This document shows, in pieces, positions 12,171 to 24,700 of a stretch of 64,000 nucleotides of DNA. Below the pieces are notes generated by a model. It was not told the DNA's origin, did no database searches, and worked only from the letters and a program-made list of their open reading frames with translations. Numbering within the stretch: the stretch's first letter is position 1; every line of letters starts with the position of its first letter. The stretch comes from Theobroma cacao (Eukaryota; Streptophyta; Magnoliopsida; Malvales; Malvaceae), in assembly GCF_000208745.1 (NCBI RefSeq), contig NC_030853.1, positions 28,764,028 through 28,828,027 of the forward strand. Direction: 5' to 3'. A program made the position numbers and the translations under genes.

Positions 12171-15100
12171 ATGGCTTCCTCTAAGATCCTTCACAGTTGT
12201 ACCACTCAGAAACGTCGTACTATCCTTAACAGGCTTCACACTCTCTTCCACTTCACGGCCACACTGTTGTTGCTTTACTACCGGGTCTCGCATTTCTTTG
12301 ATGGAAATAACATGCCTGCTTTAGCATGGGCTCTCATGACCCTGTCTGAGCTCATTTTCACCTTCATTTGGGGGCTTACGCTCGCCTTTCGCTGGCAGCC
12401 TCTGTCTCGTAGCGTCTCTGTGGATAAAATTCCTGCTGACATGGATTTGCCAGGGCTTGATGTGTTTGTATGCACAGCTGACCCGCAAAAGGAGCCTACT
12501 GTGGAGGTTATGAACACAGTTTTATCAGCCTTAGCACTTGATTATCCTCCGGAGAAGTTAGCTGTGTATCTTTCGGATGATGGGGGTTCTTATATTACCT
12601 TGTATGCTCTAAAAGAAGCTTTTAGGTTTGCGACATGTTGGCTTCCATTTTGTAAGAAGTATGGAATCAAGACTAGGTGCCCCGAGGCTTTCTTTTCCTC
12701 GTTAGCAAAGTATGAACAGCTTCCTACGACTGATGAATTTAGTGCAGAGGATGAGGAACTTGAAGTAAGTGTTGTTAATTGGTTCAACTAGCATCTTCTG
12801 TTTCTGCTATATCCCAATCAATATTTTATTGTTTCATGTTTTCCTTGGACCTTGATTACTCATCGTCTCAATTCTGCTTGGACCTTCCTCTTCCACATCT
12901 TGTCAGAATCCTTTGTTTCATTTCTTGACAGTACTCCATGATCATCACTGCAGATGAAATACAGATTGGTCAAGAGAAATGTTGAGAAAGTTTGCGAAGA
13001 AGCAAGCATTTATGCTGTACAGGATCGGCCTGCTCATGTTGAGGTATGCAAATGATTGTACCAGCCAGGGTTCTAATTTCGCTGAATAATCCATCAAGGG
13101 TGAGCACGTTAGTGATAAAAAACCGTTCATATTGTGATATAAACGCCAATGAAACTTCTAATATTCTTAAAAGCATTTGACTAGGATCAGAGATGCTTTA
13201 ATGGAATGTCTTGACAGCTTTTGGTTGATTTTTTTTCTTTTGAAAATTAAGCATTTCACTCATCAACAAGGGATAAGCAATTCCCTGGAAGAAAAACAGT
13301 TCAGCTCCAGATTTTAAGTTGCTATCATATCAACTTAAAATCCAGGCATTACAAAAGGATCACACAGCAGAGGTTTCCCATCCATTCCCAGTACAGAATA
13401 ACCCTTTCCAACAGAAAACACAATATACATGACGGATCCTAAACATCAATTCAACCTACATATCAAAGATCCTGACGCTACCAAACCAAATCAGATTTAA
13501 TCATTATCAAGAGAGCACCACTCAACTCGTTTCAGCATCAACCAAGAAGCTTAAGCTTCAACACACAAATCAGCCAAATCAAATATCCAATTCCCATAGG
13601 TCTCACACCAGACCGTAAACAACCATACCTGTAGTGGAGGACCAGCACCTTGCAAAACTTACCAGGTCACCAGCGCACAGGTACATCTTGATGGAATCCC
13701 TTGACAGTTCCCATGATCTAAGAGCCTCCTGGACGATCTCCCCCTGCATGCCTCAGAACATGATCAGAACTCTGTTTGAGGCAAGAAATCATAACCCTCA
13801 ACTCCCCAGGATGCCTTGCCTCCCGCATTTGACACCACCACAGCCTCCTCAACACTCCTAAGACCCTGATCCCCCATGTTGTAGAGCCCACCCATCTATT
13901 CATCATAGATGTTCAGAACATCACTATGGCGCAGCACCCCCTCCTTGGCTAAACTGTCGGCTAACTGGTTATTCTCTCGACATATATGATTGACTTCCCA
14001 CTTCCTAATTCCCTTCTTTAGCTTCTCAATGTGTAACATCCACTTCCTGAATCTCCGCGGTGCTTCCTCTGGTGCATTAATCCATTTCACTGCTTTTGGT
14101 TGATATTAAGGCAAGAAAAGGAATAACTAAATCAGGAAAACAAAAAGACAACACAGAAAAGAAAAAAAAAACTGATAAAAGGAACCAAAAATATATGATG
14201 GCAAAGCTATTCTGGCTGCAATGCACTTCTCAACAGATAAAGCTTTTAGATGCTTGTTATATTATATCTTGTTTGATTGCTATCTTGCTGTAGATTATAC
14301 ATGGTGATACTGATATGAAGGATGAAGACAGAACTAAAATGCCTCTCCTTGTTTATGTCTCTCGCGAAAGAAGACCTTCTAAACCTCATCGTTTCAAAGC
14401 TGGAGCTCTCAATGCGCTTGTAAGTAGTAGCTCTTTGTATCCTTGGCACTTCCGTGTGCTTGATTGCTAAGTGCTAACTAGCGCTTGTATTGCAGCTTCG
14501 AGTTTCAGAAAAATTTAGCAATGGCCCCTGCCTCTTGGTATTGGACTGTGACATGTACTGCAATGATCCTACTTCTCCTACACAAGCAATGTGCTTTCAT
14601 CTCGATCCAGAAATGTCTCCATCTCTAGCTTTCGTTCAATTCCCACAGATGTTCTATAATATCAGCAAGAATGACATATATGATAACCAAGCCCGATCAG
14701 CTTACAGGGTACCATTCTTTGCCTCTGTGTTAAACCAAAGACAGCACTTCTTTGTAGTTAATATTTATTAGCAGTAATATTTTCTATTTTCGCAACAACT
14801 TTGTCAAAATTTGCATCTAATGACTCAGATAAAGTGGCAAGGAATGAATGGGATAAGAGGGCCATCACTTTCAGGTACCGGCTTTTACCTAAAGAGGAAG
14901 GCATTATATGGAAGTCCTAATTTTGAAGGTATCATGCAATATCTGTTTTCCAGTTGCTTAGGCCATCCAACAACATTCGTAAACATATTATTAAAGGTTT
15001 TATTTTTTTTTTTCCAGACAAGCATCTCTTTGAGCCTCAAAGCAGTTTTGGTATGTCTAGCAAGTTCACAGATTTGCAGAAATTTAGCAGTGAACAAGAA

Positions 15101-16225
15101 ATTGCCAGATTTGAAGGTCCATCAGATGCTATCTTAAAAGAGGCCAAACTTTTGGCCTCCTGTGACTATGAAAGAAACACAAAATGGGGTGAAGAGGCAA
15201 GTATCTTACAGTCATAGAGTATAATTTATCTTTTTAGAGCTCCATTTTTTGGATCAAATAAATGAAGCCTAAAGAAATGATTGTTGGGTACAGATAGGTT
15301 TCTCCTATGAAAGTCTGTTAGAGAGCACATTTACAGGGTACCTTCTGCACTGCAGAGGATGGACTTCGGTTTATCTTTGTCCAACCAGGCCATGTTTTCT
15401 GGGGTGCACCACTATTGACATGAAGGATGCCTTAGTTCAACTTGTGAAATGGAGCTCTGGGTTGTTGCAAATCGGTCTTTCAAGATTCAGTCCTCTCTCG
15501 TATGGCGTCTCAAGGATGTCCATTCTGCAAAGCATGTGCTATGGATATTTTACTTTTCAACCCCTTTTTGCCATTGCTTTACTGATATATGGCATAGTTC
15601 CCCAACTGTGCTTCTTGAAAGGCATTCCCTTGTACCCCAAGGTAAAATCCCTAATCAATCTGTCTTCTGGCATTTGGCATATCTTTTCTTGCCATTGTCT
15701 GCTGCAATGAATTACCAAGAAGAGTTTTAACATGTCATATTTTTGTTGTCTCAGGTGTTAAGCCCATGGTTCGCTGTCTTTTCGACTGTTTATCTATCTG
15801 CACTAGGACAGCAGCTACACGAGGTCTTATCTGATGGAGGCACAATATGGACATGGTGGAATGAACAGAGAATTTGGGTGATAAAGTCAGTTTCTGGTAG
15901 CTTATTTGGATGCCTAGACCTTTCAATGAAACGGTTGGGAGTGAAGAAAACAACTTTCAGGCTGACAAATAAAGCAGTGGACAAAGAAAAGCTCGAAAAA
16001 TACGAAAAGGGTGAGTTCGATTTCCAGGGGGCTGCAATGTTCATGGTTCCATTGTCAGTCCTGGTCATATTGAACATGGCATGCTTCATTGCTGGAATAA
16101 GGGGAGTTATCATCAGAAAGAATTATGGAGAGATGTTTGGGCAGATTTTTCTCTCCTTGTTCATCATGGTTCTTAGCTATCCCATGATTGAAGGGTTACT
16201 GAAAAAGAGCAAAAAGGAGCAGTGA
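12171..16225 (+). CDS. CSLG: Cellulose synthase-like G protein, copy 1 (catalytically altered)
   Basis: Eight exons: 12171-12764, 12954-13043, 14294-14419, 14496-14708, 14829-14928, 15018-15196, 15294-15641 and 15755-16225, giving 706 residues. This is a Golgi/ER-type multi-pass GT2 glycosyltransferase of the CslG group (CslM is possible). Two N-terminal membrane helices (about 24-45 and 50-72) precede CTADPQKEP, the DDG motif (Asp136-Asp137) and the DCD motif (287-289). Two catalytic motifs are broken: the position of the TED/VED aspartate is Ser445 (LLESTFTGY), and QxxRW reads Q-L-V-K-W (483-487). The protein ends KKSKKEQ, lacking the last ~30 residues and final membrane helix of its paralogues. 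All exons are open and splice sites intact, so it looks expressed but inactive or altered. The junction after exon 6 uses a GC donor. The start is the first ATG downstream of the TATA box. Confidence 0.9.
13217..14104 (-). mobile_element. 5'-truncated LINE with target-site duplication in CslG1 intron 2
   Basis: A perfect 13-bp direct repeat, gcttttggttgat, flanks the insert (13217-13229 and 14092-14104). The left copy is followed at once by a T-rich run (13230-13240), which is the poly(A) tail of an element lying on the minus strand. At the other end, minus-strand codons at 14090-13896 encode a retroelement RNase H-like segment with W-E-V-N-H-I-C-R-E-N-N-Q-L-A-D-S-L-A-K-E-G, which is interrupted further downstream. 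Length is about 860 bp against several kb for a full LINE, so it is a typical 5'-truncated insertion. It is absent from the same intron of the three other CslG copies. Confidence 0.85.
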
Positions 16226-16700
16226 GAACTTAGGGACTAGAGAGATTCTAAAGTAGATATTTTCTGTTTTTTTTTTTTCATAAATAAGAATATGTTTGAC
16301 TTGACTTTTTTTAATTTAAAATTATTATAAAGTTTTTATAAAAAATAATAATTTTTAAAATTAAATTAATGGTAAAATAATTTATATAAACTTTAATTTT
16401 GATTAAAATTGTGATAAAAAGTATTTAATAAATAACATTATATTAATCACGAATTTTTTTGTTCAAAATAAAAAAAACTAACTTTATTTTTTATCTATTT
16501 AAAATAAAATTTTGAAAATATAAGAAAGGATTTTTATATAACATAAAGTTTATAATTAATAATAAATCATAAAAAAAAGTTCTACAAATAATTTATAAGT
16601 AACACATAATTTATAAGTAACACATAATTTATAAATAACTTATAAACTAACCATTGACTTATTTGACTAATTATTNACAAAATAAAAAATAAAATAAAAT

Positions 16701-16733
<33 letters not shown>

Positions 16734-18145
16734 TTATTTTTTAAAATTTTTGTAAAAACAAAAAAAATCCTAAAATGATGATTTGCGGAGAGGGAGATCG
16801 ATAGGAAGAGAGAAAAGAGGTATTTTTTGAGAGAGAGAATCTTTTTGAAAAAAAATAACTCTCTTAATAAGCTGGCGTGTTTTTTTTTTAAAAAAAAATT
16901 GAAAGCTCCAATTAGAGCTTTTTTTTAATTTTTTTTAAAATGATTATTTTTTAAGAGTTTTTTACAAAATCCTATTTTACTTAACTTCTACTTTTAAACA
17001 GTAGATAAACTAAAAATAAATCAAGCCAAACGAATACTAAGTAATGCTTGCCATAGTCAATACAATTTTAATTGACTCTACAGTTTGCTTTGCATTCCAT
17101 CTTTGCTAACTCATATTAGTATTTTATTTCCAATTTCAATAAACATGCTACTTAAAAAGACTTTAATTATTCTAATCTTACTTACATTTTAATTATTTCA
17201 GTCTAATATGCGACATCCCATCTCAAGATTTAAGTTAATTATAATTAACGATTTAAATTTTAAATTTTTACGGGTCATATTCAGAAAGTTATTAGATCAA
17301 TGATGTTATGTGTCTTTTCGGTAAAAATTTCTATATTACACAAGTTAAAACTTGATCATAGACAGTGAGTCTTGATTACATGATTTAAGTTGTTAAAAAA
17401 TACTAAATGCTGACAATACACTTCTATATTGTGCTACCTTATTATAAAAGTAAATTTAAGAAATTATTTTTATCTTATATATATTTTAAAATATTAATAC
17501 TTAGTTTTAAATTTTTAAAACTTTAAAATTTAATTTTATAACAATATGACATTATTTGTATAGAAATTATATATTATCAGTGTATAAAATATAAATTCAT
17601 ATTTTTATATAAATAAAATTCATAATATTAAAAGATGAAAGCCTTATTGTTAAATCTTCAAATCTTCTTAAAAATATTTCAAATTACTAGTAATTCCAAT
17701 TTATATTATATGCTTCATGACATTACCGAAATGCATTTAAATGAAAATATTTAATGTACCAAATTAAATGAAGGTAAGTATGACTTACAGGATTTTTACT
17801 GAATAAAATTCTATTAAATCATAATTTTATTATATTTACAAAATATTATTGAATTTTACAATTTAAATTAATTTAGTTATAGATATGAACAATCTAATTT
17901 ATTTTTTTCATCATCTATATATTAAGTTAATTTTTTAATCCTATGAGTTATTTACACTTTAACCAGTGCCTCGACCGGGTCCACACCCAAACGGGATAAC
18001 TTGGGGGGAGGAGATAAAAGGAAATTAAAAAATATAGACCGCCTAAACCCAATTCAAATTATACGGCCAAAAGAAAAAACCCGATTCAAATTCTTTCAAA
18101 ACACTTTTCCTTCTCACTCTCAATTGCTCTCGCCGGAGCCCCAAA
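16226..18145. other. AT-rich intergenic DNA between CslG copy 1 and the FHA gene
   Basis: The first 1.7 kb is strongly AT-rich with short direct repeats of 'aatttataagtaacacat' (about 16590-16640), a long A run (about 16695-16726) and one ambiguous base (16676). No gene is visible. From about 17960 the composition rises and the sequence becomes the promoter and 5' UTR of the FHA gene; no TATA box is obvious. Confidence 0.6.
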
Positions 18146-19372
18146 ATGGATCCATTGCCGATTACTCTAATAATGGTTCAGGGCCCACGAAAAGGGGAAA
18201 CAATAGGATTCCCACCCGGATCCACCATCCGGATCGGGAGGGTGATGCGCGGCAACAACGTCCCGATCAAAGATGCCGGCGTTTCTTCGAAGCATCTCAC
18301 AATTGAATCTGAATCGGGAAAATGGATCCTCCGAGATCTCGGGTCCTCTAACGGCACGGCTCTTAATTCCATTGTGCTCCCAGCCGAAACTCCATTTGAT
18401 CTCCACGACGGCGATACGTTGAAGCTGGGAGAGACTACGTCGATCCTGATCAAGATTGACGGCGGCGGAGAGGAGGTGGCGGAGAGCAGGAGGAGGAACC
18501 CGCCAAGGAGAGGTAAGGCTATGAAGAGCGAGACGGAGAGTTTTAATAAAGAATTGGAAAAGTTAGAAAAGAAAGAAAATGTTAGGGTTGCGAGGAATAA
18601 GAAGAATGAAGATTCCGTGAATTGCGGGTTAGTTATCCAGAAGGTTCCAGAAAAGCAGGAAATTGAGGCCAAAAAAGGGAGAGGCCGCCTCCGGGGGAGG
18701 AAAAAGAATCAGCAGGAAGAAAATTTAGATGAAAAAGAAACAAACTTGATCGAAAAAGATGGAACTATTCACATAAAAGATGGAGTGGATGAAGAGGAGG
18801 AGTCGAGTTCGTTGCAAAACAAGGATATTAATGCAAGAAAAGATGAGGAGAAAGTGGAGGATTCGAAGAATGGGGTTAAGGAGAGTTGTGATGAAGGGAT
18901 AGATGTGAATTTGGAGAAGATGACATTAAGGAGAGTTCCGGAAAACCAGGAAATTGAGGTAAAAAAAGGGAGAGGCTGCAATCGGGGGAGGAAAAAGAAT
19001 CAGCAGGAAGAGAAATTAGAGGAAAAAGAAGCAAACTTGATAGAAAAAGATGGAATTATTAACATAAAAGATAAAGTGGATGAGGAGGAGGAGCCAAGTT
19101 CGATGCCAAACGAGGATATTAATGTAAGAAAAGATGAAGAGAAAGTGGAAGATTTGAAGAATGAGGTTAAGGAGAGTTGTGATGGAAGGGTGGAGGTGGA
19201 TTTGGAGAAGATGACATTAGGGGAGTGGTTTGATTACTTGGAGGTTCATTTGCCTAAGCAGATAATTGAGGCAACAGAGCTGATGATTGAGGGTATGAGG
19301 AAGAAAGCTGAGAGGGTTCGCGAGTATATGGCGGAGCAGAAGAAGGAGAAGGGTAACGTTGCTGTGGGGTAA
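18146..19372 (+). CDS. FHA-domain protein (At4g14490-like)
   Basis: A single open exon encodes 408 residues. The FHA domain spans about residues 6-105: G31-R32, the phosphothreonine-binding S47-S48-K-H50 and S67-S68-N-G-T. FHA domains bind phosphothreonine peptides, so a role in phosphorylation-dependent assembly is expected; the partner is unknown. The middle (about 167-360) is a highly charged linker with KKGRG/RGRKKN basic patches and acidic runs, made of two tandem 97-residue copies. The C-terminus, about residues 353-400, holds GEWFDYLEVHLPKQIIEA and a helical tail, which I recall as conserved in this family. The start codon is the first ATG after a mixed-composition leader. A donor (aaag|gtaggt) 4 nt past the stop suggests a 3'-UTR intron. 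The match to At4g14490 is from memory. Confidence 0.9.
   Translation: MDPLPITLIMVQGPRKGETIGFPPGSTIRIGRVMRGNNVPIKDAGVSSKHLTIESESGKWILRDLGSSNGTALNSIVLPAETPFDLHDGDTLKLGETTSILIKIDGGGEEVAESRRRNPPRRGKAMKSETESFNKELEKLEKKENVRVARNKKNEDSVNCGLVIQKVPEKQEIEAKKGRGRLRGRKKNQQEENLDEKETNLIEKDGTIHIKDGVDEEEESSSLQNKDINARKDEEKVEDSKNGVKESCDEGIDVNLEKMTLRRVPENQEIEVKKGRGCNRGRKKNQQEEKLEEKEANLIEKDGIINIKDKVDEEEEPSSMPNEDINVRKDEEKVEDLKNEVKESCDGRVEVDLEKMTLGEWFDYLEVHLPKQIIEATELMIEGMRKKAERVREYMAEQKKEKGNVAVG
18644..19225 (+). repeat. Internal tandem duplication in the FHA gene (2 x 291 bp)
   Basis: Copy 1 is 18644-18934 and copy 2 is 18935-19225, exactly 291 bp (97 codons) each and directly abutting, so the frame is kept. Each starts VPE.QEIE.KKGRG and ends DLEKMTL or NLEKMTL. 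Divergence is visible but modest. Confidence 0.95.
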
Positions 19373-21701
19373 AGGTAGGTATCAAGCACTTTGCTTTGTG
19401 GTGATTAGTGACTTAAACAAATGTGCTTAATTGTTTTACTGTTGAAGTTTGAATTTTTTGCTGATATATATTTTTTCAATATGGTTTTGAATGTATATAT
19501 TTCTGCTGCATGCATTTCTCAGTGTCAGAAACTTTGAGATGATTCTGACAGAAATGTGGGTTGTTGTATGTTCCTAGAGCAGAGCCTTAGTAAACAAACA
19601 GAAATATTGTCCTGATGATTTGATTAGATAGTGTGATAATGGTAAACTTTTATCAAGTAAGCTGACAGTTTGTCTACACAATGATTGCATAGCTTTATAT
19701 TTAGTTTGATGACATTGATTTTGTCACATTACTCTTCGTATCAAGAATCAAGATGATTGCTTTATGGCGATTTTCAACCAAGCTTCCTGCAGCCATGAAA
19801 CTGTGATATTCTGTGGCCTCTATGGAATGCTGTTGCCTGTGTCATTTTACTTTTAAAAACTGTCAAATGTAGCTACTTTGATGTATGCCAAGTAGGTAGT
19901 GAGTGTTAATGCTTGAATTGTCTGTGCTCTTATAAAGTATTAGTGTGAATCAAAGTCACTTTGTTCTTTAGGATATGTGTTGCTTAAGTCGCATCTATTT
20001 TTGAGTAATACTGATTTTAGAGCTTGGTGTTTGGTAAGTTCTTCTCTCTGAATGAATGGATTATGGCTTCTAAGAGAAAATTGAAACTTTCTATATGATA
20101 TCATAAGCCATAATGAAGTTCTTTATGTCTAGTACAAGGCGTGGTGATATATGCTACCCCATGGCTTCCTTTATAAAGAAAGGAAATCCCAAGGCTTCCT
20201 CAACATATTCCTTGACAATCTTTAGTATTTTAAAGTTATTATTGGACTTGTAATCAGCTGAAGCTTTCCACAATGGCAACAAAATTGGATGAAAATCCTT
20301 AGCATTCCTTTATGTTTGCTGCTTCATTCACCAGTATTTCTTCTAGAGAGTGGGATTGTTTGTTTTAGTAATTGCACCTGCTGGTTACTTTAGAAATGAT
20401 TTAATGATTTATTTTGCGTTTGTCATATCTTCTTACAAGTTCTCTTTGTTTCTTTGTGTTTTGTTATTTTTCAGAGTACTTGTAAGTGTTATGTGGCTCT
20501 GTTCCTGACTTTTAGAAGATAGGCCCCTGATGAAATTGTCTCGGAATTCTCCGCTGGACTGCACATTACATTATGAAGCCACTGAGTACATAGAGCTAAT
20601 GACTAGATGATTTTGGTAACTGCTTTACTTTCAACCTGGAAATGTGCTAACTGACAGGTTGTTACTACACTAAATTCTGGGAAATTATAGGTTCTAAATG
20701 AAACCTCTTCCAAAAAGAAAAGGTTACTTGACATCCATTAAAAATTGTAAAATTTAACCTAGTAGAGATTTAGTGTTGCAATCCTTGAAACATGTATGTC
20801 ATTTCGTGACCCTGAGGTCAAATATACAGTAAAGGGAGCACATTATGTATATGTATGGATTATAATATTTTGTAATATTGATTGTCAATATATTTGTATT
20901 CTGAGAACTTTGATCCCATTTCATATATTTGCTGGTATAGTTACAGTTCAAGAAATTTGATACTATGCCCCTATATGTAAATTATATACTTTGTAGAGAA
21001 AAATGCCCGTTGACTACAATAGAAAGTTTGATAGGTTGGTCAAAACTGGATTTGATGGGACTTGGGTGCCAAGCTACCCCAATCGACCACCAAAAAATTA
21101 ACAGTGAAAGAGGGGCGAGAAATTTCTCCTTAAAATTTTAGATATGCACCAATTGAGCTGATATATGATGTTATATGACTTCTGCCTATCATAATCCAGG
21201 CTTGGCAGCTTCCTTTTGCTAGCCCATAGAAAACATGAGGCCCTTTACTTTTCATTCTTGGCGTGCCTGTAAAAATCACAAGAGTCCTCCATCTTGTAAA
21301 AACTTGTAAATATCTCGTCAACCTTACTTGGAAGATTACGTTTCCAATATAAACTTGTAAAGATAGAGGTTAGAATTTTCAAAAGATTGATATATTTACT
21401 TAAAACAAATGAATTTTCTTCATGTCAATATCTAGTCAACTTAGGAGCCCACCAAAGTTTACTAAGTTGTTGACTGGTAATGCTATCAGTATCGCTTTCT
21501 GTTCCAGATACTTTTAATGAAGTCTCCTAGGACACGTTTGCAAGAAATATCTTTATTGCTTTTCTCTTTCGTGACTTTCTCCCCACGCATGTCTCACTTT
21601 TGATTAGTTATATATATATATTCGAAGGGAAGGTGATAATTTCACTATTGAACTGACAACAAGCAGATCAACTGGAGGAGCAAAGGGGGCTGAGAAAAGC
21701 C
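19373..21701 (+). other. FHA 3' region and CslG copy 2 promoter
   Basis: A donor at 19377 and the acceptor ttatttttcag ending at 20474 would frame a 1.1-kb 3'-UTR intron; this is inference. I see no other gene. A candidate TATA box, (TA)n at 21608-21621, stands about 85 bp before the CslG copy 2 start codon. Confidence 0.4.
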
Positions 21702-24700
21702 ATGGCGAGCTCAAGCTCTCTTCCTCTCCATCTCTGCCATGTCCACAAGTTCACAATGATCATCAACAGATCACACGCACTCCTCCATTCAATCGCCATA
21801 GCTTTCTTGATATACTACAGGGTTTCTTTTCTTTTCCAAGAATCTAGAGCCAGAACCACGCCCATTATACCATGGCTTGTAGTTTTTGCTTCCGAGTTGC
21901 TTCTTTCTTTCATATGGCTCCTTGGAAGAGCTTATGCTTGGCGTCCTGTTTCTCGGACTGTATTTCCCGAGAGGTTGCCAAATGACAACAAACTTCCAGC
22001 CATTGATGTTTTTATTTGCACCACGAACCCAGATAAGGAGCCCACGGTTGGGGTTATGAATACTTTGTTATCAGCTATGGCTCTTGATTATCCACCAGAT
22101 AAGCTTCACGTGTATCTTTCAGATGATGGTGGCTATCCTACAACTTTACGGGGTATGAGGGAAGCATGGAAATTTGCAAGGTGGTGGCTTCCATTTTGCA
22201 GGAGGTATGATATCAAGACAAGATGCCCTGAGGCTTATTTAAATTCAAGAGCTGAGAGTGACCATGCTGACTCTAAAAGTTCCGAGTTCATGGCAGAAAG
22301 GCAAAAAATTAAGGTTTGCTGACAACTCATGGCTTCTACTTTTACAACTCAATTTGAACTTGGGGCCTCCTTTTTGAAAAGCCTATTGTCTTATCTGCCA
22401 CGAAAATGATGGTTGATTCAAGTGGTTTTTGGCGCAGGAACAATATGAATTGTTCAAGGAACGTGTAATGAGATCTGGAGAAGATAGTAAACTCATTGGC
22501 AGAGGTGTCCACACTGCTCGCGATCACCCTTCTTGGATTGAGGTATCTTTGTTCCACCTGTACATATGCTATAGCATGAGTGGCTTTAATGACTAAAGAC
22601 TTCAAGCACAGAATGAAAATGGCAGAAAAAAGAGTATCATTCTCTCTAGATAAGGAAATGCTAAGGAAAGATGTGGCTGCTACGTATTGCACCTCAATCT
22701 CATGTAATGTAATCCAATCAAGGCTGCCCAAATGATTAGTTCCCCTCTTTAACTTTAAGGGGTGGCTTCTGCTTGACTGGGATTAAAATCAACCCTTAGT
22801 GTAGATCAATGCCAATGACATGAGTGAGCACTCAAATCTAGGTAGGCTGCAGGGGGTAACCAGTAGCACTTTTTCTTCTAGAGCATGGAAGTCTAAAGAA
22901 AGAATAATTATACCAAGAGAAGAAGTTGTTCACAAATAGTATGAGAAGTTGTCAAAATTTATGCAGGTCATACAGGAACATTCCAAAGAGGGATTGCAGG
23001 AAGACCAAATTAAGATGCCTCTCCTTGTCTATGTTTCTCGTGAGAAAAGGACTTCTCATTCCCACCATTTCAAGGCTGGAGCCGTCAATGTCCTTGTATT
23101 TACTCTTTCTCTCGATACATATATATGACATCTTCCTTTCTATATGCATGTTTGTGAACGACTTGTTTTTAAACTTGCAGCTTAGGGTCTCTGCAGTGTT
23201 GAGCAACTCCCCTTACATTCTGATGCTTGACTGTGACATGTATTGCAATGACCCAACCTCGGCTAGGCAAGCAATGTGTTTCCACTTTGATCCTCAGATG
23301 TCTTCCTCTCTTGCATTTGTTCAGTTCCCTCAGACATTCCATGACATAAGTAAAAATGATATCTATGACAGTGAGGTCCGGTCAGCATACACGGTATGAG
23401 AGTTGAAATTTTGGATGTTCTGTTTAGAGCTTTGTCATTGAGGCCTTAACTGAAACAAAATCTAGATTGAACTTAAAGACAATTTGATGTTGAACAATTG
23501 CAGATAATGTGGCCTGGCTTGGATGGATTGAGAGGACCAGTCCTGTCTGGCACCAATTTTTACATTAAAAGGGAGGCATTATGCGGCAATTCAATTCAAA
23601 AAGGTTGGCTTGCTCGTCAAACATCTAGCTTCATTATATTCTTTTCTTGTTATCCCTCTTTATATTCATGAAACATTGAATGAATATTTCTTTTGCAAAC
23701 CTAACAGGTTTCGACCTTAGAGAACTTAAGAATTCCTTCGGCCCTTCCAATGAGTTCATTAAATCCCTTCGTCAAGACTATAAGCCTAATGTCAACAATG
23801 ATGGGGAATTTTCAAACATGTTTCTGGAGGAGGCCAAAGTTTTATCCTCTTGCTCCTATGAAGATAATACAGCATGGGGTAAAGAGGCAAGTATATTACT
23901 ACACTGATCACAAAGAAGAAATGATAATCCTTTATTTGTATTCAATGATTGTTAACATTGACAGGAGGTAAAATTAAAATTTCTTTGTTATCCAGGTAGG
24001 TTTTCTGTATGATGCAGTAGCAGAAGATTACCTTACAGGGTTTACTTTACAATGCAAGGGCTGGATATCAGCTTATGTTGCTCCATCAAGGCCCCAGTTC
24101 TTAGGAACTTCTACCACAAATTTAAATGACCTATTGACTCAAGGTGTAAGATGGGGGTCAGGGTTGGTTGACGTAGCTATCTCAAGGTTTTGCCCTCTCT
24201 TATACGGACCACCAAGGACATCTTTCCTTCACAGCATGTGCTATGCGGAGCTGTCTCTGTTCCCTCTCCTTTACTGCCTGCCTCTTTGGTGCTTTGCCAC
24301 TATCCCCCAAATTTGTCTGCTGAATGGCATTCCTTTGTACCCGGAGGTAAGGTGTAAAGCAAAAGAAAAGACATTGCATCAAATGACTTCCCTTGGGCTA
24401 ATATGTTCCCTCTTTCTTTTGTCTCACAGGTTTCAGATCCATATTTTAGTGTATTCTTGTTCATATTCGTATCAGCCCTTTCAAAGCATTTACATGAGGT
24501 TCTCATAACTGGAAGACCAATTCGTAAATGGGTCAATGAACAGAGGATATGGATGATAAAATCAGTTACATGCCATTTATATGGAAGCTTGGATGCCATA
24601 TTGAAAAAGCTCGGCCTGAGGGAAGCCAGTTTCTTGACCACCAATAAAGTCGCGGACGACGAACAAATCAAGCTATACCAGGAAGGTAAATTTGATTTCA

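Noticed and set aside
13634..13861. Proline-rich + strand frame in CslG1 intron 2
   Set aside because: It lies antisense inside the LINE fragment and has no independent support.
18178..18672. 164-codon minus-strand frame over the FHA gene
   Set aside because: It is the shadow of a GC-richer coding exon on the other strand; the + strand has a clear FHA domain.
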